Positions 34,861 through 46,613 of a stretch of DNA of 64,000 nucleotides are shown piece by piece (within the stretch, counting starts at the first letter, position 1; each line of letters opens with the position of its first letter). Location: positions 1,674,001-1,738,000 of the forward strand of contig NW_008805064.1 of the NCBI RefSeq assembly GCF_000004825.1. Reading direction: 5' to 3'. The stretch comes from Heterostelium album PN500. Lineage: Eukaryota > Evosea > Eumycetozoa > Acytosteliales > Acytosteliaceae. Both the position numbers and the translations under genes were made by a program. Under the pieces are notes generated by a model. It worked only from the letters and a program-made list of their open reading frames with translations. It had not been told where the DNA came from and ran no database searches.

Positions 34861-37800
34861 ATGAATGTTGAAAATGGTCATGGTAATGGAAATGGCAATG
34901 GAAATGTTGTGATGAAAGATGAAGTAGAAGAGAATAATGAACATATGAAACAAACATATCATGGATCGTCACAACATACATTGGCAGAGATAGATCTACG
35001 ATCGTTCAGTGATTCCTTCAATGTCTGGAAGGAGTTTGTCATCTCATCATCATCGTCACCCTCGACCGTCTACACCACCCACCACAACTACCAACTTCCA
35101 TGTCGATCAGGTGGCTATTCCTATGAGAATCAATCACACCCATCAACAAAAAACAGATTCATATTATGGTAATAAATAATCAACTTAATCATAAATATAA
35201 TATTCTTTAGTTTAAATTAACTAGCAAACTAACAAACTATCGACGTATATCAATCAATCAATCAATAGGAGAATACACAATAATCAATTAGAAATCATTG
35301 AAAAGCATATGAACTTTAATTTAGATGACAATTGTATTAGAATAAACTTTCTAACTAATCTAGTTGGAGATGCAACAATAATGGAGTATAATCAACGATT
35401 CTTGGTAATCATCGTTATTACAGCTGCCAAGACACTCTATAGATTCCTCTTACCACACCCATCAATCATAGAACAAAATGATGTAAGTAGTAGTGAAAAA
35501 TGAAAAATGAAAAACAATGAACTGAACTGAACTAACACACACCCCACACATACAGAGAGTAGGATCAAAGAGAAAAGGTGATCCTGTAAGTAGGCGATTC
35601 AAGAGTGTATTCTCTGGTCTGCAGGTTATAGAGTTGGATAATGCATGGTCGAGAGTCAAGGTACTGCAAGACAGTGTCGATATGTCGACGGTGCGATGTG
35701 CTAGCGAGAGTCAACTGGCGGTTGGCTCGACCAACAGCGGCACCTGGTGGATAGAGTTGTCGGAGCCACGTCAGAGCGGTGAACTGAGCTCGAAGCGTTA
35801 CGAGCTGAAAGAATCGGGCAATCGTTTTCTCTCGTTTCTCAACGCCAATCGCTATAGTGCACAAGAGGAGGTTGCCGATATCGCAGTGGTAAACAACAAC
35901 AACAACAACAACAGCAGTACCAATGGAGATAGCAGCAGTAGTAGACCATTGGTTCTCATATTACAACGTGATCTAACACTTAGAATATGGTCACCGACAG
36001 ATCGTACTCTTCTTCAATCTTTTTCGATACACTCTGAGACATGGGATCAAATCACTATGAATCAAATACAAGGCATCAAACGATTCAAACTCTACGAACA
36101 TCCCAATCAACCAAAACATTTTACATTAGTATTATATTTTGAATTGGAACAAGAATCAAATGTAACTATAAATATCATTGATACTTATATATATAATAGT
36201 TTAAACTAACTAACTAACTAATTCATTTATTTAGTTCCAATTCTTCTCACTCGTTCTTGAAGATGAATCTAATATTACATTACAATTACAAAGAACATCT
36301 TTTATCAAATCTAAAGGTTTGATTGACTTTTCACTGTACAATAACTATCTATATAGTTTATGGTCAACCAAAGAAGATAATCAACCAATTTTAAGATATA
36401 TTAATATAAATAATATTGAAGTGTATGTCAATACTATAAATGATAAGATAGGTTAGGATAAATATATTAATTTTGTTATATTATTATTATTATTATTATA
36501 GTGATAATTTAAATATGGAATATAGTTTATTTAATGATGGTTTGATGTTACCAAAGATCGTTAAGGAGAAAGCACCAACAGCAGAGTCAATCGAACAACA
36601 TTATCTTGAACGTGTATTCAATCGTGGTCAATTCACCAATAAATCGATTCAATCAGCACTATCAATCTATAAACCAGGCTATCAAGCGAATCAACAACAA
36701 CCATTAGAATCACAAGTTGCCAATATCATAAGAGATAGAGTAAGTTGAAATTGTTTATTAATCCATTATTATATAATATAAAAACTAACTAGTAGTGTTT
36801 GTTTATCAATCAATTGATTCTTTAGATATCAAATCATTCAACAGCAAAGAAGTTACAAATTGATCTATTAACTTTTAATGAATGGAATGAATTCTATTCT
36901 ATTTGTATTGCACAAATTGCATTGGATCTTCAAGCAGCCGGTTTATACATTGATCCAAATACAGATTTAATATTCATTATTAAAAGAGTAAGTAGTTACT
37001 TTATCTTTAACAACATAATATTATATATTAATATTGTTGTTTATCATCTATCATTTTAGAATAAGTTATCTATTATGAAACCATTGTCAGATAAAGAGAT
37101 TATCTATAGTTACAATCCTTTAGATCACTTTAGATTGAATATTGCACCTGTTATCAATAGTACAATGAATACATACAATCATATATCGAACGATCTCATT
37201 CATCTATATAAATGTTTCAATTTAATTGATAGATCTGTAAGTTTAAACTTGTTAGTAAATAACTAATTAGATAACATAACTAATATAATGTTTAATAATA
37301 ATAATAATAGGTTGGTAATGATTATTCATCTTTAGAGCATGATTTACTAAGAATGAAGGTAAACACTGCATTGTTGACTGAGGTTCATAATTTAGTTTCT
37401 ACAACTGTTGTTGGAGGCGATTCCGATGATATCAGTGTTGATAGTAGTAGCAACGGTCAATTGGCATCGTCAATGTCAGCGGCCGGTCTTTTCACAGTTA
37501 ATTTCATAAAGCTGTTCAAGTATATCGTTGATCCAGTTAAAGTCGTTGAATCACTGTTGGAACTGATCGAGTCGGACCTACCGCTTAATGGCGAGACGGA
37601 CCCATCGACACACTCCTTTGCTATACCGCCACAACAACATCAATGGGGTGGCGACTTGTTCATCGATATACTCTCTGGTTGTTTCACCGGCAGCGTTAAG
37701 TTGCGATACCGTACCGTTAGATCTCTCGCCATGCTGGTATCGTTCATCTCACGTCTACGTTGTCAGGTCGGTATCACCTCTGCCACACTCAAAGAGTTTG

Positions 37801-40720
37801 ACAACCGAATCATCCCAAGATGTTACCGACTACTGAACATCTATCATATCTTGAATTGGTTTACCAATCAAATCTATTATCCATCGCAATCAAACAACTC
37901 TACTACTAATACATCGTCATCATCTACATCTACAAATAATGAGTAAGTAATGTTCATACATTCATACACTACAGTTTGTATAAACTAATTGTATATCTTT
38001 TTTATTATCATTATAATTATTATTATAGAGTTGTAGAGATGGGTAAGATGTATCTAAATGAATCTACTACGCATATTCTAAAGACATCTATGATCTATAC
38101 GATGTTGACAAACTACAGTTCACAATTGACATCAATCTATAATCATACATTTATCGATAATCTTGATATTCAAACCGATATCCTGTTGAATGTACTCTCT
38201 CGAATCTATCCAGTTGCCAACTATTTAACTGAACAATCACAATATAAACAATTATCAGTATGTATAGTAGTATATTAACTATTATTATTTAGTTAAACTA
38301 ATATTTATTTAATATATAAACTTTAGGTATTATTAACAACTATCAATGAAAATGACTTTTATAATAATATTAAAGGATATTATTATTTGATGGGTCTCTG
38401 CTTTGCACATTTCTCAAAGTACAAGGAAGCTTACGAGATATTCATAAAGGCATCAGAGACGTTTGTATCGACACCGGGTTTGATTGACGATGATCTCTTG
38501 CGTGTTGTTATGATACCGGACGATGAGTTGGTTGCACCGATCTTCTACGAAAAGTCACTGATGCCAAGTGCCAACGTTCGTCAAGCAACCGACCGTCTCA
38601 TTGCCAAGTTCTTCCTAAAGTGTTCAAAGATCTTTGAACTTCGCAATCAATTAGAATACGTCATACAACTATCGTTACTCTCTATTAAATTCTATACAGA
38701 TTCAATCGATCAAAATCAAGAGATTCAATCAAAGATTGTAAGTTTTTTTACCTAATTATTAACATATGTTCAAAATAATAATAATAACTTATTGATTAAT
38801 ATTATTTATAGTCATCTATTTATTCGAATATATTTAAATATTCATTAAAGATACAACAATATGAATTGGCGTATATTGCAAGTGTAAAGAATCCGGATAG
38901 TGGTGGATCGATGGATTGTTTGCATCGACTACTCATACATCTTTGTGAGAACAACCAGATTGCTCAGTTGGTATCACTACCTTTGGTCGGTACCTATCAG
39001 CAAGCAGAGGAGATGCTACTCGCCAAAGCAAAGAGTCAAGATCTATCTCTGAAACCAGATTACTATTCTATTTTATATACATTGAAAATGAGTAGATCAA
39101 ACTATAGAGGTGGTAAGTTATATAAGTAACAATATATATATACTTATACTGTTCAATTATAATCTAATCTTATCTTTAAATATATAGCTGCTATGATTAT
39201 CTATGAGAAAGCACAGAGAATATTGATGGAATCACATCCAAGTATTAGAAAAGGTAGTTTTGATGTTGAGAGTCTCTACAAGTTAAAGTTGGACTATTTG
39301 TCGTTGGCTATCAATGCTTTGGCTTTGGTACCAGAGTGTCAGAACCGTTGGCTGCCCATTGACATCTCTAGTTTCCAAGAGGGAAAGAAATCAAAGAGAA
39401 AGATGAATACATCCACTTTGACCTCTGCAGTAATTACTTCACCAAACCGTCAATTCAATCAAAATGTATTGGATCTTACATTGGCTGATCAACAACAGCA
39501 ACAACAACAACAACAACATTCCATGTTGGATTGGCAAACAGAAAATGATTCACATGTCCAGATCGTTTGGAAATCGGATTTGGAGGGTGAGTACATCTAT
39601 TATCAATCTTGCTATTTGCTGAGACGTTTCGATAGCGATGTCTCCGACCATCTCTCACCGAAACAGCTGTTGGCCGAGCTGCTCAAGTACGGACTGATCG
39701 AGCAGGCATTCTCACTGGCTATCGTCAACAACATGGATCTCGGCAATGTATTCCAGTCGTTTGCTCTCAAGTGTATCGAATTCCAGTTGGATCCATCGGT
39801 CAATCCTTTCGCCAACTACGGCGCTCTCGAATCCTCATCGATCCAGTTCTACAACGACAATGTGCTGATCGCTTGGAAACTCCTGGAGAAATATCTCGAA
39901 AAGTATGATACCAACGAGGACAACGAGTGTTTGTCACCCTCAGAGGTGAACAACTTGTTTGTCGCCAACCGTAACACTCCAACCGTTTGCAAGATGTTTG
40001 GTGTCATTGTCAAGGACAGTGTCAAGCCGATGACAGCTACCGGTGGTGGTGCAGGCAGTGAATTCCGTGTTACTTCCGACGCCAACCAATTCTACTTGGA
40101 CGTCGAATATCACCAGAGAATGCCACATTTCCACAAGGAAGGATACCCTGTTGTTGTGGTTGGCGAGATGTCTGCTGACGGCAGTAAATTCCTAGCGGAA
40201 AAAGTCTTGTGTAAACGTGGACAATCTCGTTACCACGAACTGGTAGTCGATACCATTCTCTCGTACAACAGCAACTGCTCTGAACGTGTCGACATTCCCA
40301 ACTGGCTCAAACAATGGTTCAAGAATGGCAGAGAGGAAATCCTATTCAAACTCTACTTCCAATACGGTAGAATCGAAGAGTCAATACATATTTTATTAGA
40401 TATGTTGATTGCTGCAGATGTAAGTTGAGAAGATCAATCAACTAATTAACTCTTGGATAAATAATTTATTAATAACTTTTCATTACATTACTTTCTAGAA
40501 ATCTATTGAATCATATCAACAACAAAAACAACAATCTACCAGTAAAAAGATTAACATTAATCTTCCATACAATACAATCAGTCAGTTCTTGATGGAGTTG
40601 GAAAAACTGTTGAGCAACGGATCACTCGAAGATCAAGCAAAACCAAAGCTTTCAAATTATATTCAGAGTATAAAGTCATCTTTAAATAACTATCTCAATA
40701 AACTTAATAAAGTAAACTAA
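34861..40720 (+). CDS. nup160: Nucleoporin Nup160
   Basis: Thirteen exons: 34861-35168, 35269-35482, 35556-36161, 36235-36422, 36502-36739, 36826-36987, 37060-37236, 37311-37942, 38029-38257, 38327-38737, 38812-39112, 39188-40419, 40499-40720, joining in frame to 1,639 residues. Diagnostic pieces are LYRFLLPHPS in the N-terminal propeller, DLTLRIWSPTDRTLL, and EQHYLERVFNRGQFTNKSIQ, which aligns with the human Nup160 segment after its propeller. The rest is the helical C-terminal half. Nup160 is a scaffold subunit of the Y-complex (Nup107-160) that coats the nuclear pore. All introns are 55-100 bases with GTAAGT/GTATGT-type donors. Low-complexity Asn/Gln runs are short here. Convergent with the next gene. 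Confidence 0.93.
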
Positions 40721-40852
40721 AAGAAATATTATAAATATCTAAACTTTTTCTTTTTATTGTTAATTCTTTTTTATTACAAAAGATAATATTACAAAATAAA
40801 ACAAAATATTACAATCAGATAAAACTGGAGTTATTACAGCTTTTTTGTTAGG

Positions 40853-41536
40853 TTAAGGGGAATTTGAAGTGTTTGGCGTCGAATTGGTAGATGACAATTG
40901 CGGAGAAGAAGAAGATGGAGTTATCATCTTGTTGAAAAGTAAATCATAGTGTGTTATATTGAATCCCGGTGTTGTTAGGTCGGTTATATGATTTTGATTG
41001 ATATTCAGTACTTTTCCTTTTTTGACTAGTCGGTCTTCGATGACACCTAGATAGTGATCACCGGTTTGTCCTAATTTGAATACTGATACGTATGCCTTAC
41101 TACCATCGATATCTATATCGTGTGTTTTATTCTCGACTCTCAGATTGATTCTCTGAATGGGTGCCGTCTGTTTTACGTCTTTCTTGAGAGTACCGCTGAT
41201 ACCTCCCAGAGAACTGATTGCTGAATTCGTAGTACTACTGTTTGAGCCCAAACCAAGTGATACCTCACTATAGTAATGAGCATTGGGATCCATCTTGATC
41301 AGTGCCACCAACGCTTCATTACTATAGTTTATTATCTGAATGGTATTGGATTTGAAAGTAGATGGAAAGAAACCAGGCATTTCTTCAATGGTTTTCTTTT
41401 CTTTTGTTAAAGTAGTGGGGGTGGGTGGTGATGATGGTGTTGTTTTTGTTGTTGTGCTATTTGAAGTAGCGGTGGTTGAGCTTGTAGTTTTGTTTGTAGA
41501 ACCTACTCCAACAGCAGATGTTGTTGTTGTAGACAT
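40853..41536 (-). CDS. Unknown protein with Thr/Ser-rich ends
   Basis: An intron-less frame of 227 residues from ATG 41536. The first 45 residues are Thr/Ser/Pro-rich. A compact middle (residues 50-200) starts MPGFFPSTFKSNTIQIINYS and includes INLRVENKTHDIDIDG, KAYVSVFKLGQTGDHYLGV and a final HYDLLFNKM. It looks like a beta-rich domain with alternating hydrophobic residues. The tail is Ser-rich again. I do not recognise a family. Its stop lies 132 bases from the Nup160 stop on the other strand, so the two transcripts probably overlap or abut at their 3' ends. Confidence 0.75.
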   Translation of the reverse strand: MSTTTTSAVGVGSTNKTTSSTTATSNSTTTKTTPSSPPTPTTLTKEKKTIEEMPGFFPSTFKSNTIQIINYSNEALVALIKMDPNAHYYSEVSLGLGSNSSTTNSAISSLGGISGTLKKDVKQTAPIQRINLRVENKTHDIDIDGSKAYVSVFKLGQTGDHYLGVIEDRLVKKGKVLNINQNHITDLTTPGFNITHYDLLFNKMITPSSSSPQLSSTNSTPNTSNSP

Positions 41537-42262
41537 ATTTTTATTGTTTTTTCTATCTAAAAACTAAGTTAAATTAATTTGTATTATTATATTTATTTTT
41601 AAAGAACTAATACAAAAAAAAAAACTTTCGAAACAAAGATAATTGTAAAAAAAAATTTCAAACCAAACTATTGTTTAATTTCTGTGAAAATTTCTCATAA
41701 AAAAACTTAAACGTCCAATCAGATAATTAAGAAATAAATAAGTTATCTATCTATCTTTATTTTTTGGCACAAATATTAATTGAAATAGTTATTTGATTCA
41801 TTTTCAAAACAAAAATTAAACAATTTTTTATTTTTTTCAATCTTAGTAAAATAATCTAAGATTTTGTTTTCTGAGGTTTAAATAGATAGTTTTTGATTTT
41901 TATTTTTAAATTTGTAATTTCTATTGAAAGCTATTCTACCCTCTTTTTATTATTATTTTTATACAAAATATCTAAACACAGTGACAAAGCAACTAAGCTA
42001 AAAGGTGTAGTTTTAATGACGATAACAGATAAAAGAAAAGTGAAGTGAAACTTGGAACATCCCAATGAAAATTGTAAAGTGAACCTTGGTCTTAAAAAAT
42101 TTCATCCATCACCAAAAAAAACAAAAAATTGTAATTACTGAGGTGTTTCATGAACCAAAGAAGAGATTTTTTAATTTTATATGACACTTCTGAAACTATG
42201 AATGGAAATCTTGTTGAACAATTTACATTTTTATTAAAATTAATTTATTTTATATCTTTAAT
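41537..42262. other. AT-rich intergenic stretch upstream of the array
   Basis: Roughly 730 bases of A/T-rich sequence with A- and T-runs and no open frame of note. The MITE-like copy B follows at 42263. Nothing else is supported. Confidence 0.5.
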
Positions 42263-42358
42263 TGTGTAATTTCATTTTATGCCTCCCCAAAAATGAAAAA
42301 AATTGAATAGCTTTTGTGTGCATTTTACAAAAAAAAACCTTTAAAATGAAATAACACA
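42263..42358. mobile_element. MITE-like element, copy B (96 bases)
   Basis: Starts TGTGTAATTTCATTTTATGCC and ends CCTTTAAAATGAAATAACACA; the two ends are inverted repeats over about 17 of 19 bases. It sits in the opposite orientation to copies A and C (CTCCCC near its left end, the complement of their GGGGA near the right). No coding content. It lies just beyond the 3' end of the first array gene. Confidence 0.7.
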
Positions 42359-42513
42359 TCTTTGTGAATTTCCAGGAATCATGGATATCGTTAAACGTAT
42401 AATGAAAGAAATAAAACATAAAAATTCCATACAATAAAATAAATTACATATTACTTCTATATCTTTTTTTATTTTTTATTTTATTTTTTTTAATAACAAA
42501 TGAAAAAAAATCA

Positions 42514-44094
42514 TCATTTAAATTTACCAACCGAGCCATCAGAATCATCAAAATCAGATTCATAAGGGTCAAAATCACTATTATCGAAAATGTAATCATC
42601 TAGGTCTGAACCGAATTCTGAATATAAATCTGAATCGAAATCTGAATCTGAATTTGAAAAGTTAGAGTCAGGGTCTGATGAAACTATCTCATTGCTGGCG
42701 TACAGAAACTTGAGATGAGGATAGGTCGATTCCACAGCTGCATTGTCATCTTGATTCTCTGAAACGTTGTAGATCTTCACTGCGTAGCTTGCTACTCTAT
42801 AAATTTGACTCTTTGATTTGACGTGTGCAAATCCAGTGGCTCGAGTATCGGTTGTCAAACGATAGTCTGTTATTCTATTACTGTTGTTGAAGATGAATCG
42901 TTTGATCGATGGTGATTTCGACAAAAAATTGAATGTCTCGTCTAAATTATAATTGATATCGATCGTGTCGATCAATTGATTCTTGCTGAGCACACGTTTG
43001 ACCCATCCACACCTGCTGTCTGTGATTAGAGTGCGAACTTTGCAATCTGGTAAACATAACAGTTCCTCGAACTTTTCAGCCACACTTCCATACACCGTGT
43101 AGATAATCAGTTTGGTAATGTTCATAAAATGACCACTTAAAACTTGAAATTGCGCGAAATTGATTCTTCCAACACCAAATGTGGTAAGTTGATGTTGATC
43201 TGAAAGTATTCTCTTGTATTGATTAATGTATTCCATAGGTAGTTTCAACTTCTTGATGGAGATAGATAGTAGATCTGATGTGAAAAACCAGTTTTGGGAG
43301 ATTGCGCAGGAGGAAATGTCGAGTGAAGTCAGTCGTGGTAACGTTTTTATCGATTGAAATACATTACGATCAATGTGTAACTGATTAAGTACCAATGATT
43401 CGATATTAGGCATGTATTCTATGATCGATTTACATTGTGGTATTTTAATTGAATTATCTCGCCAATTACCAATGTCGTTGAACATACAAAAGCGTCTGAC
43501 ATTATTGAAGATCAATCCCAATTCAAACGGAGCTGAAATAGATTTCTTGATGATTTCACTGAACACTTTGCTTGGTAATGTGATATCACTGATTCTCTTG
43601 AGTACTGAATGTGGATTTAAAAAACTTTTTCTAAGATGCTTTGCAAACGAAATCGTATCTTTTTTTGTCTGACGTGGATTTGGTTTGATTGCGAATCGAT
43701 TGAACAATGATGATATCAACTTGAAAAACTCTTTGGAAACGAGAGCAATCGAGAGTAACCATCGGTAGTTGCTACGTAGATCAATGTTCTGACAAAAGTG
43801 GATATCTTCATACCAAAGATCACGAATGATTCGATAGATGATCAATGTTGGCAATCGATATTCAACAGTTCCACGATGATATTGTTCGATTGGGTTGTTT
43901 GTAATCAACTTTGATTTGATATCATTGATATGTTCTTGATATTCCAATATTGAATCGATTAGAACATCTTTCTTTTTACGACCATGTTTTAATGAATATT
44001 TAACCATTAATTTAACCAATTCATCTCTTTTCAATTCCTTAAGTTCATCTCTGTTATATATTTGTAGTTTATCTAATATCTCTTTTGTTGTCAT
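42514..44094 (-). CDS. SAP-like/F-box-like/LRR array protein, member 1
   Basis: Single exon, 526 residues, ATG in the AAAGATGACAAC context shared by all members. Residues 12-52 (RDELKELKRDELVKLMVKYS, then KKKDVLIDSILEY) resemble a SAP/helix-extension-helix fold. Residues 80-134 (YRLPTLIIYRIIRDLW ... LLSIALVSKEFFKLISSLFN) resemble an F-box. The body has leucine-rich-like strands (LPRLTSLDISS, HSIKKLKLP-type). Near residue 430 is the shared ATGFAHVKSKS motif, then AAVESTYPHLKFLYA. The end is a Ser/Asp/Phe-rich acidic tail of about 60 residues, the longest in the array. I do not know the family. A substrate-adaptor role is inferred only from the F-box-like segment and repeats. Confidence 0.8.
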   Translation of the reverse strand: MTTKEILDKLQIYNRDELKELKRDELVKLMVKYSLKHGRKKKDVLIDSILEYQEHINDIKSKLITNNPIEQYHRGTVEYRLPTLIIYRIIRDLWYEDIHFCQNIDLRSNYRWLLSIALVSKEFFKLISSLFNRFAIKPNPRQTKKDTISFAKHLRKSFLNPHSVLKRISDITLPSKVFSEIIKKSISAPFELGLIFNNVRRFCMFNDIGNWRDNSIKIPQCKSIIEYMPNIESLVLNQLHIDRNVFQSIKTLPRLTSLDISSCAISQNWFFTSDLLSISIKKLKLPMEYINQYKRILSDQHQLTTFGVGRINFAQFQVLSGHFMNITKLIIYTVYGSVAEKFEELLCLPDCKVRTLITDSRCGWVKRVLSKNQLIDTIDINYNLDETFNFLSKSPSIKRFIFNNSNRITDYRLTTDTRATGFAHVKSKSQIYRVASYAVKIYNVSENQDDNAAVESTYPHLKFLYASNEIVSSDPDSNFSNSDSDFDSDLYSEFGSDLDDYIFDNSDFDPYESDFDDSDGSVGKFK

Positions 44095-44489
44095 CTTTTA
44101 AACTATTACTTAATTAATTACAAAGAAAAAAAAATTATTAAAAAGATCTAAATTAAGAGCTATAGTGTTGAATAGAAATAAAATGTTTAAATCTATTCCT
44201 TTTAAAAACACCCCTATTTTCATTTTTTGTTTATATATCTTTTTTAAATGGGTACCACAATCAAATTAATTATCTACAGACATTGAAAATTTAATAGTGT
44301 TTGAATTTGTTTTTTTTTATCCCCAATTTTTAATTTTATTTTATTAAAATTTTAAAATATTTTTTACAGATATAGAACTGTTGTTGATAATCGAATCTAT
44401 TCTATATCAACTTTTTTTGGAGTAGAATACATAATTTAGAATCTATTTTAAACAAATAAGTAACTTTAATTAAACAAAAAGTTTAAATA

Positions 44490-44617
44490 TGTGTAATTTC
44501 ATTTTATAGGTTGGGTTTTTTTTGCACAGCTTTTTTGTATTTTCGCATTATTTTTGCACAGAAAAGCTTTACAAAATTATTTCATTTTTTAGGGGAGGCA
44601 TAAAATGAAATTACTCA
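44490..44617. mobile_element. MITE-like element, copy C (128 bases)
   Basis: Starts TGTGTAATTTCATTTTATAGG and ends GCATAAAATGAAATTACTCA; arms match as inverted repeats over about 19 bases. The interior (TTGGGTTTTTTTTGCACAGCTTTTTTG...TTTTTGCAC) is shared with copy A. It lies between array members 1 and 2. No coding content. Confidence 0.7.
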
Positions 44618-44704
44618 TATATATATATATTTATATATTAATGATAAAGCTAAACTATTATTATCTTTTTTCTTTTACAAAGGAGAATCGATTGGATAGA
44701 ATAT

Positions 44705-46249
44705 TCACATGTCAGAGTCATCAGAGTCATTATCATCTGAATCTGAATCTGAATGGCGGCTGCTAGAACCAGAGTCAGAGTCCGATGAATATATCGGGGT
44801 GTCTGCGACTCCAGCATATAAAAACTTGAGATGAGAATAGGTCGATTCCACCGCCAAATTGTCATGTTCATTCTTTGAAACGTTGTAGATCTTCTCTGCG
44901 TAGCCTGCCATTCTAAAATTTTGACTCTTTGATTTGACGTGCGCAAATCCAGTGGCTAGTTTCGATCTATCTTCCATCGTATAATGATATGAATTATCTT
45001 TATCAGTGTTGAAAATGAATCGTTTGATCGACGGAAATTTCGATATAAAATTGAATGTCTCGTCAAGATCATTATTGAAATCGATCGTGTCGATCGTTTG
45101 ATTGTTGCTGAGCACACTTTTGATCCATCCATACTTGCTGTCTGTGATTAGAGTGCGAACTTTGCAATCTGGTGAACATAACAGTTCCTCGAACTTGGGT
45201 GCCACCCTTCTATGTACTCTTTTGATAATCAATTTGGTGATATGAATAAAGTGACCACTTATCTTTTGAATTTGTTCTAAAGTGATTCTTCCAATTCCAA
45301 ATGTGGTAAGTTGATGTTGATCTGAAAGTATTCTCTTGTATTGATTATATGAAACTGTACTCTTGTATGGTTTATTGTCTGACATAGGTAGTTTCAACTT
45401 CTTGATGGAATGAGATAGTAGATCTGAATTGAAACCCTTTTCAACTTTGAAGAATTCAGCTTCTGAAAGGTCAAGTGAAGTCAGTGATGGCAATGATATT
45501 AACAATAGAAATTCTTTGCGATTAACCAACAAATTAATGAGTCCTAACGATTCGATATTCGGCATGTATTCTATGATCAATTTACATTGTTGTGCTTGTA
45601 TTGAATTTGTTCTCCAACTCCCAACATTGTTGAACATACAAAAGCGTCTGACATTATTGAAGATCAGTCCCAATTCGATTGGAGCACATACCGATTTCTG
45701 GGTGATTTCATTGAATACTTTAGTTGATAGTGTGAGGTGACTGATATTCTTGAGTACTGAAGGTGGACTCAGTACACTACCTCTTAGTTGTTGTGATAAA
45801 GAAACTGTTAGTTTATTGGTCTGTTGGGGATTAGGGTTGATTGCGAATCGATTGAACAATGATGATATCAACTTGAAATACTCTTTGGAAACACTTGCAA
45901 TCGATAATAGCCATCGGTAGTTTCTGTGTAGTTGATCAACATTCAACCAATAGCGGGTATCTTCATGCCAAAGATCACGAATGATTCGATAGATGATCAA
46001 TGTTGGCAATCGATATTCAACAGTTCCACGATGATATTGTTCGATTGGGTTGTCTGTAACCAACTTTGATTTGATATCATTGATATGTTCTTGATACTTC
46101 AATATTGAATCGATCAGAGAATCTTTCTTTTTACTTCTACCTTTTAATGAATATTTAGACATTAATTTAACTAAATCATCGTTTTTCCACTTTACAAGTT
46201 CATCTTTGCTATATATTTGTTGTTTATCTAATATCTCTTTTGTTGTCAT
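44705..46249 (-). CDS. SAP-like/F-box-like/LRR array protein, member 2
   Basis: Single exon, 514 residues. It shares the block YQEHINDIKSKL to RIIRDLWHED with the other members at protein and DNA level. Its SAP-like segment is the most divergent (WKNDDLVKLMSKYSLKG). The body carries an extra insertion (DNKPYKSTVSYNQYKRILSD) that looks like a local duplication of the SYNQYKRILSD region. The C-terminus keeps ATGFAHVKSKS and STYSHLKFLYA and ends in a Ser/Asp tail (SDSDSGSSSRHSDSDSDD). Codon use and AT content match its neighbours. Family unknown; same inferred role as member 1. Confidence 0.8.
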   Translation of the reverse strand: MTTKEILDKQQIYSKDELVKWKNDDLVKLMSKYSLKGRSKKKDSLIDSILKYQEHINDIKSKLVTDNPIEQYHRGTVEYRLPTLIIYRIIRDLWHEDTRYWLNVDQLHRNYRWLLSIASVSKEYFKLISSLFNRFAINPNPQQTNKLTVSLSQQLRGSVLSPPSVLKNISHLTLSTKVFNEITQKSVCAPIELGLIFNNVRRFCMFNNVGSWRTNSIQAQQCKLIIEYMPNIESLGLINLLVNRKEFLLLISLPSLTSLDLSEAEFFKVEKGFNSDLLSHSIKKLKLPMSDNKPYKSTVSYNQYKRILSDQHQLTTFGIGRITLEQIQKISGHFIHITKLIIKRVHRRVAPKFEELLCSPDCKVRTLITDSKYGWIKSVLSNNQTIDTIDFNNDLDETFNFISKFPSIKRFIFNTDKDNSYHYTMEDRSKLATGFAHVKSKSQNFRMAGYAEKIYNVSKNEHDNLAVESTYSHLKFLYAGVADTPIYSSDSDSGSSSRHSDSDSDDNDSDDSDM

Positions 46250-46354
46250 CTTTCTAAATTATAACAATAATTAAAAAGTAAAAAAAAATTTAACCATTAT
46301 TAAATTACGAAGGAAAAATATTTTTGATCCTTGTTAAATTTAAATCATGAAAAA

Positions 46355-46400
46355 ATTTGATAGGTTTTTTTGCTACGCTTTTTTTGTATTCTCGCTTTTG
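46355..46400. mobile_element. Fragment of the MITE-like element
   Basis: GATAGGTTTTTTTGCTACGC followed by TTTTTTTGTATTCTCGC matches the left interior of copy C (ATAGGTTGGGTTTTTTTTGC...CAGCTTTTTTGTATTTTCGC), without recognisable terminal repeats. It lies between array members 2 and 3. Confidence 0.4.
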
Positions 46401-46613
46401 AAAAACAAAATAAGAACAAAAGTCAAACATTAATGATAAATAAAATGTTTATTTTTTAAATAGATTTTATTAATCTGTCTCTGACCCTGAAATGAGCAGG
46501 ATGACGATGATAATATTATATAAAAAAATCTGACACAAAGTTCCCATTTAGGAGAATCGATTGGACAGATTTGTCATAGTCGATCAGACTTTTAATAAAA
46601 TTTAAAAAAATTA

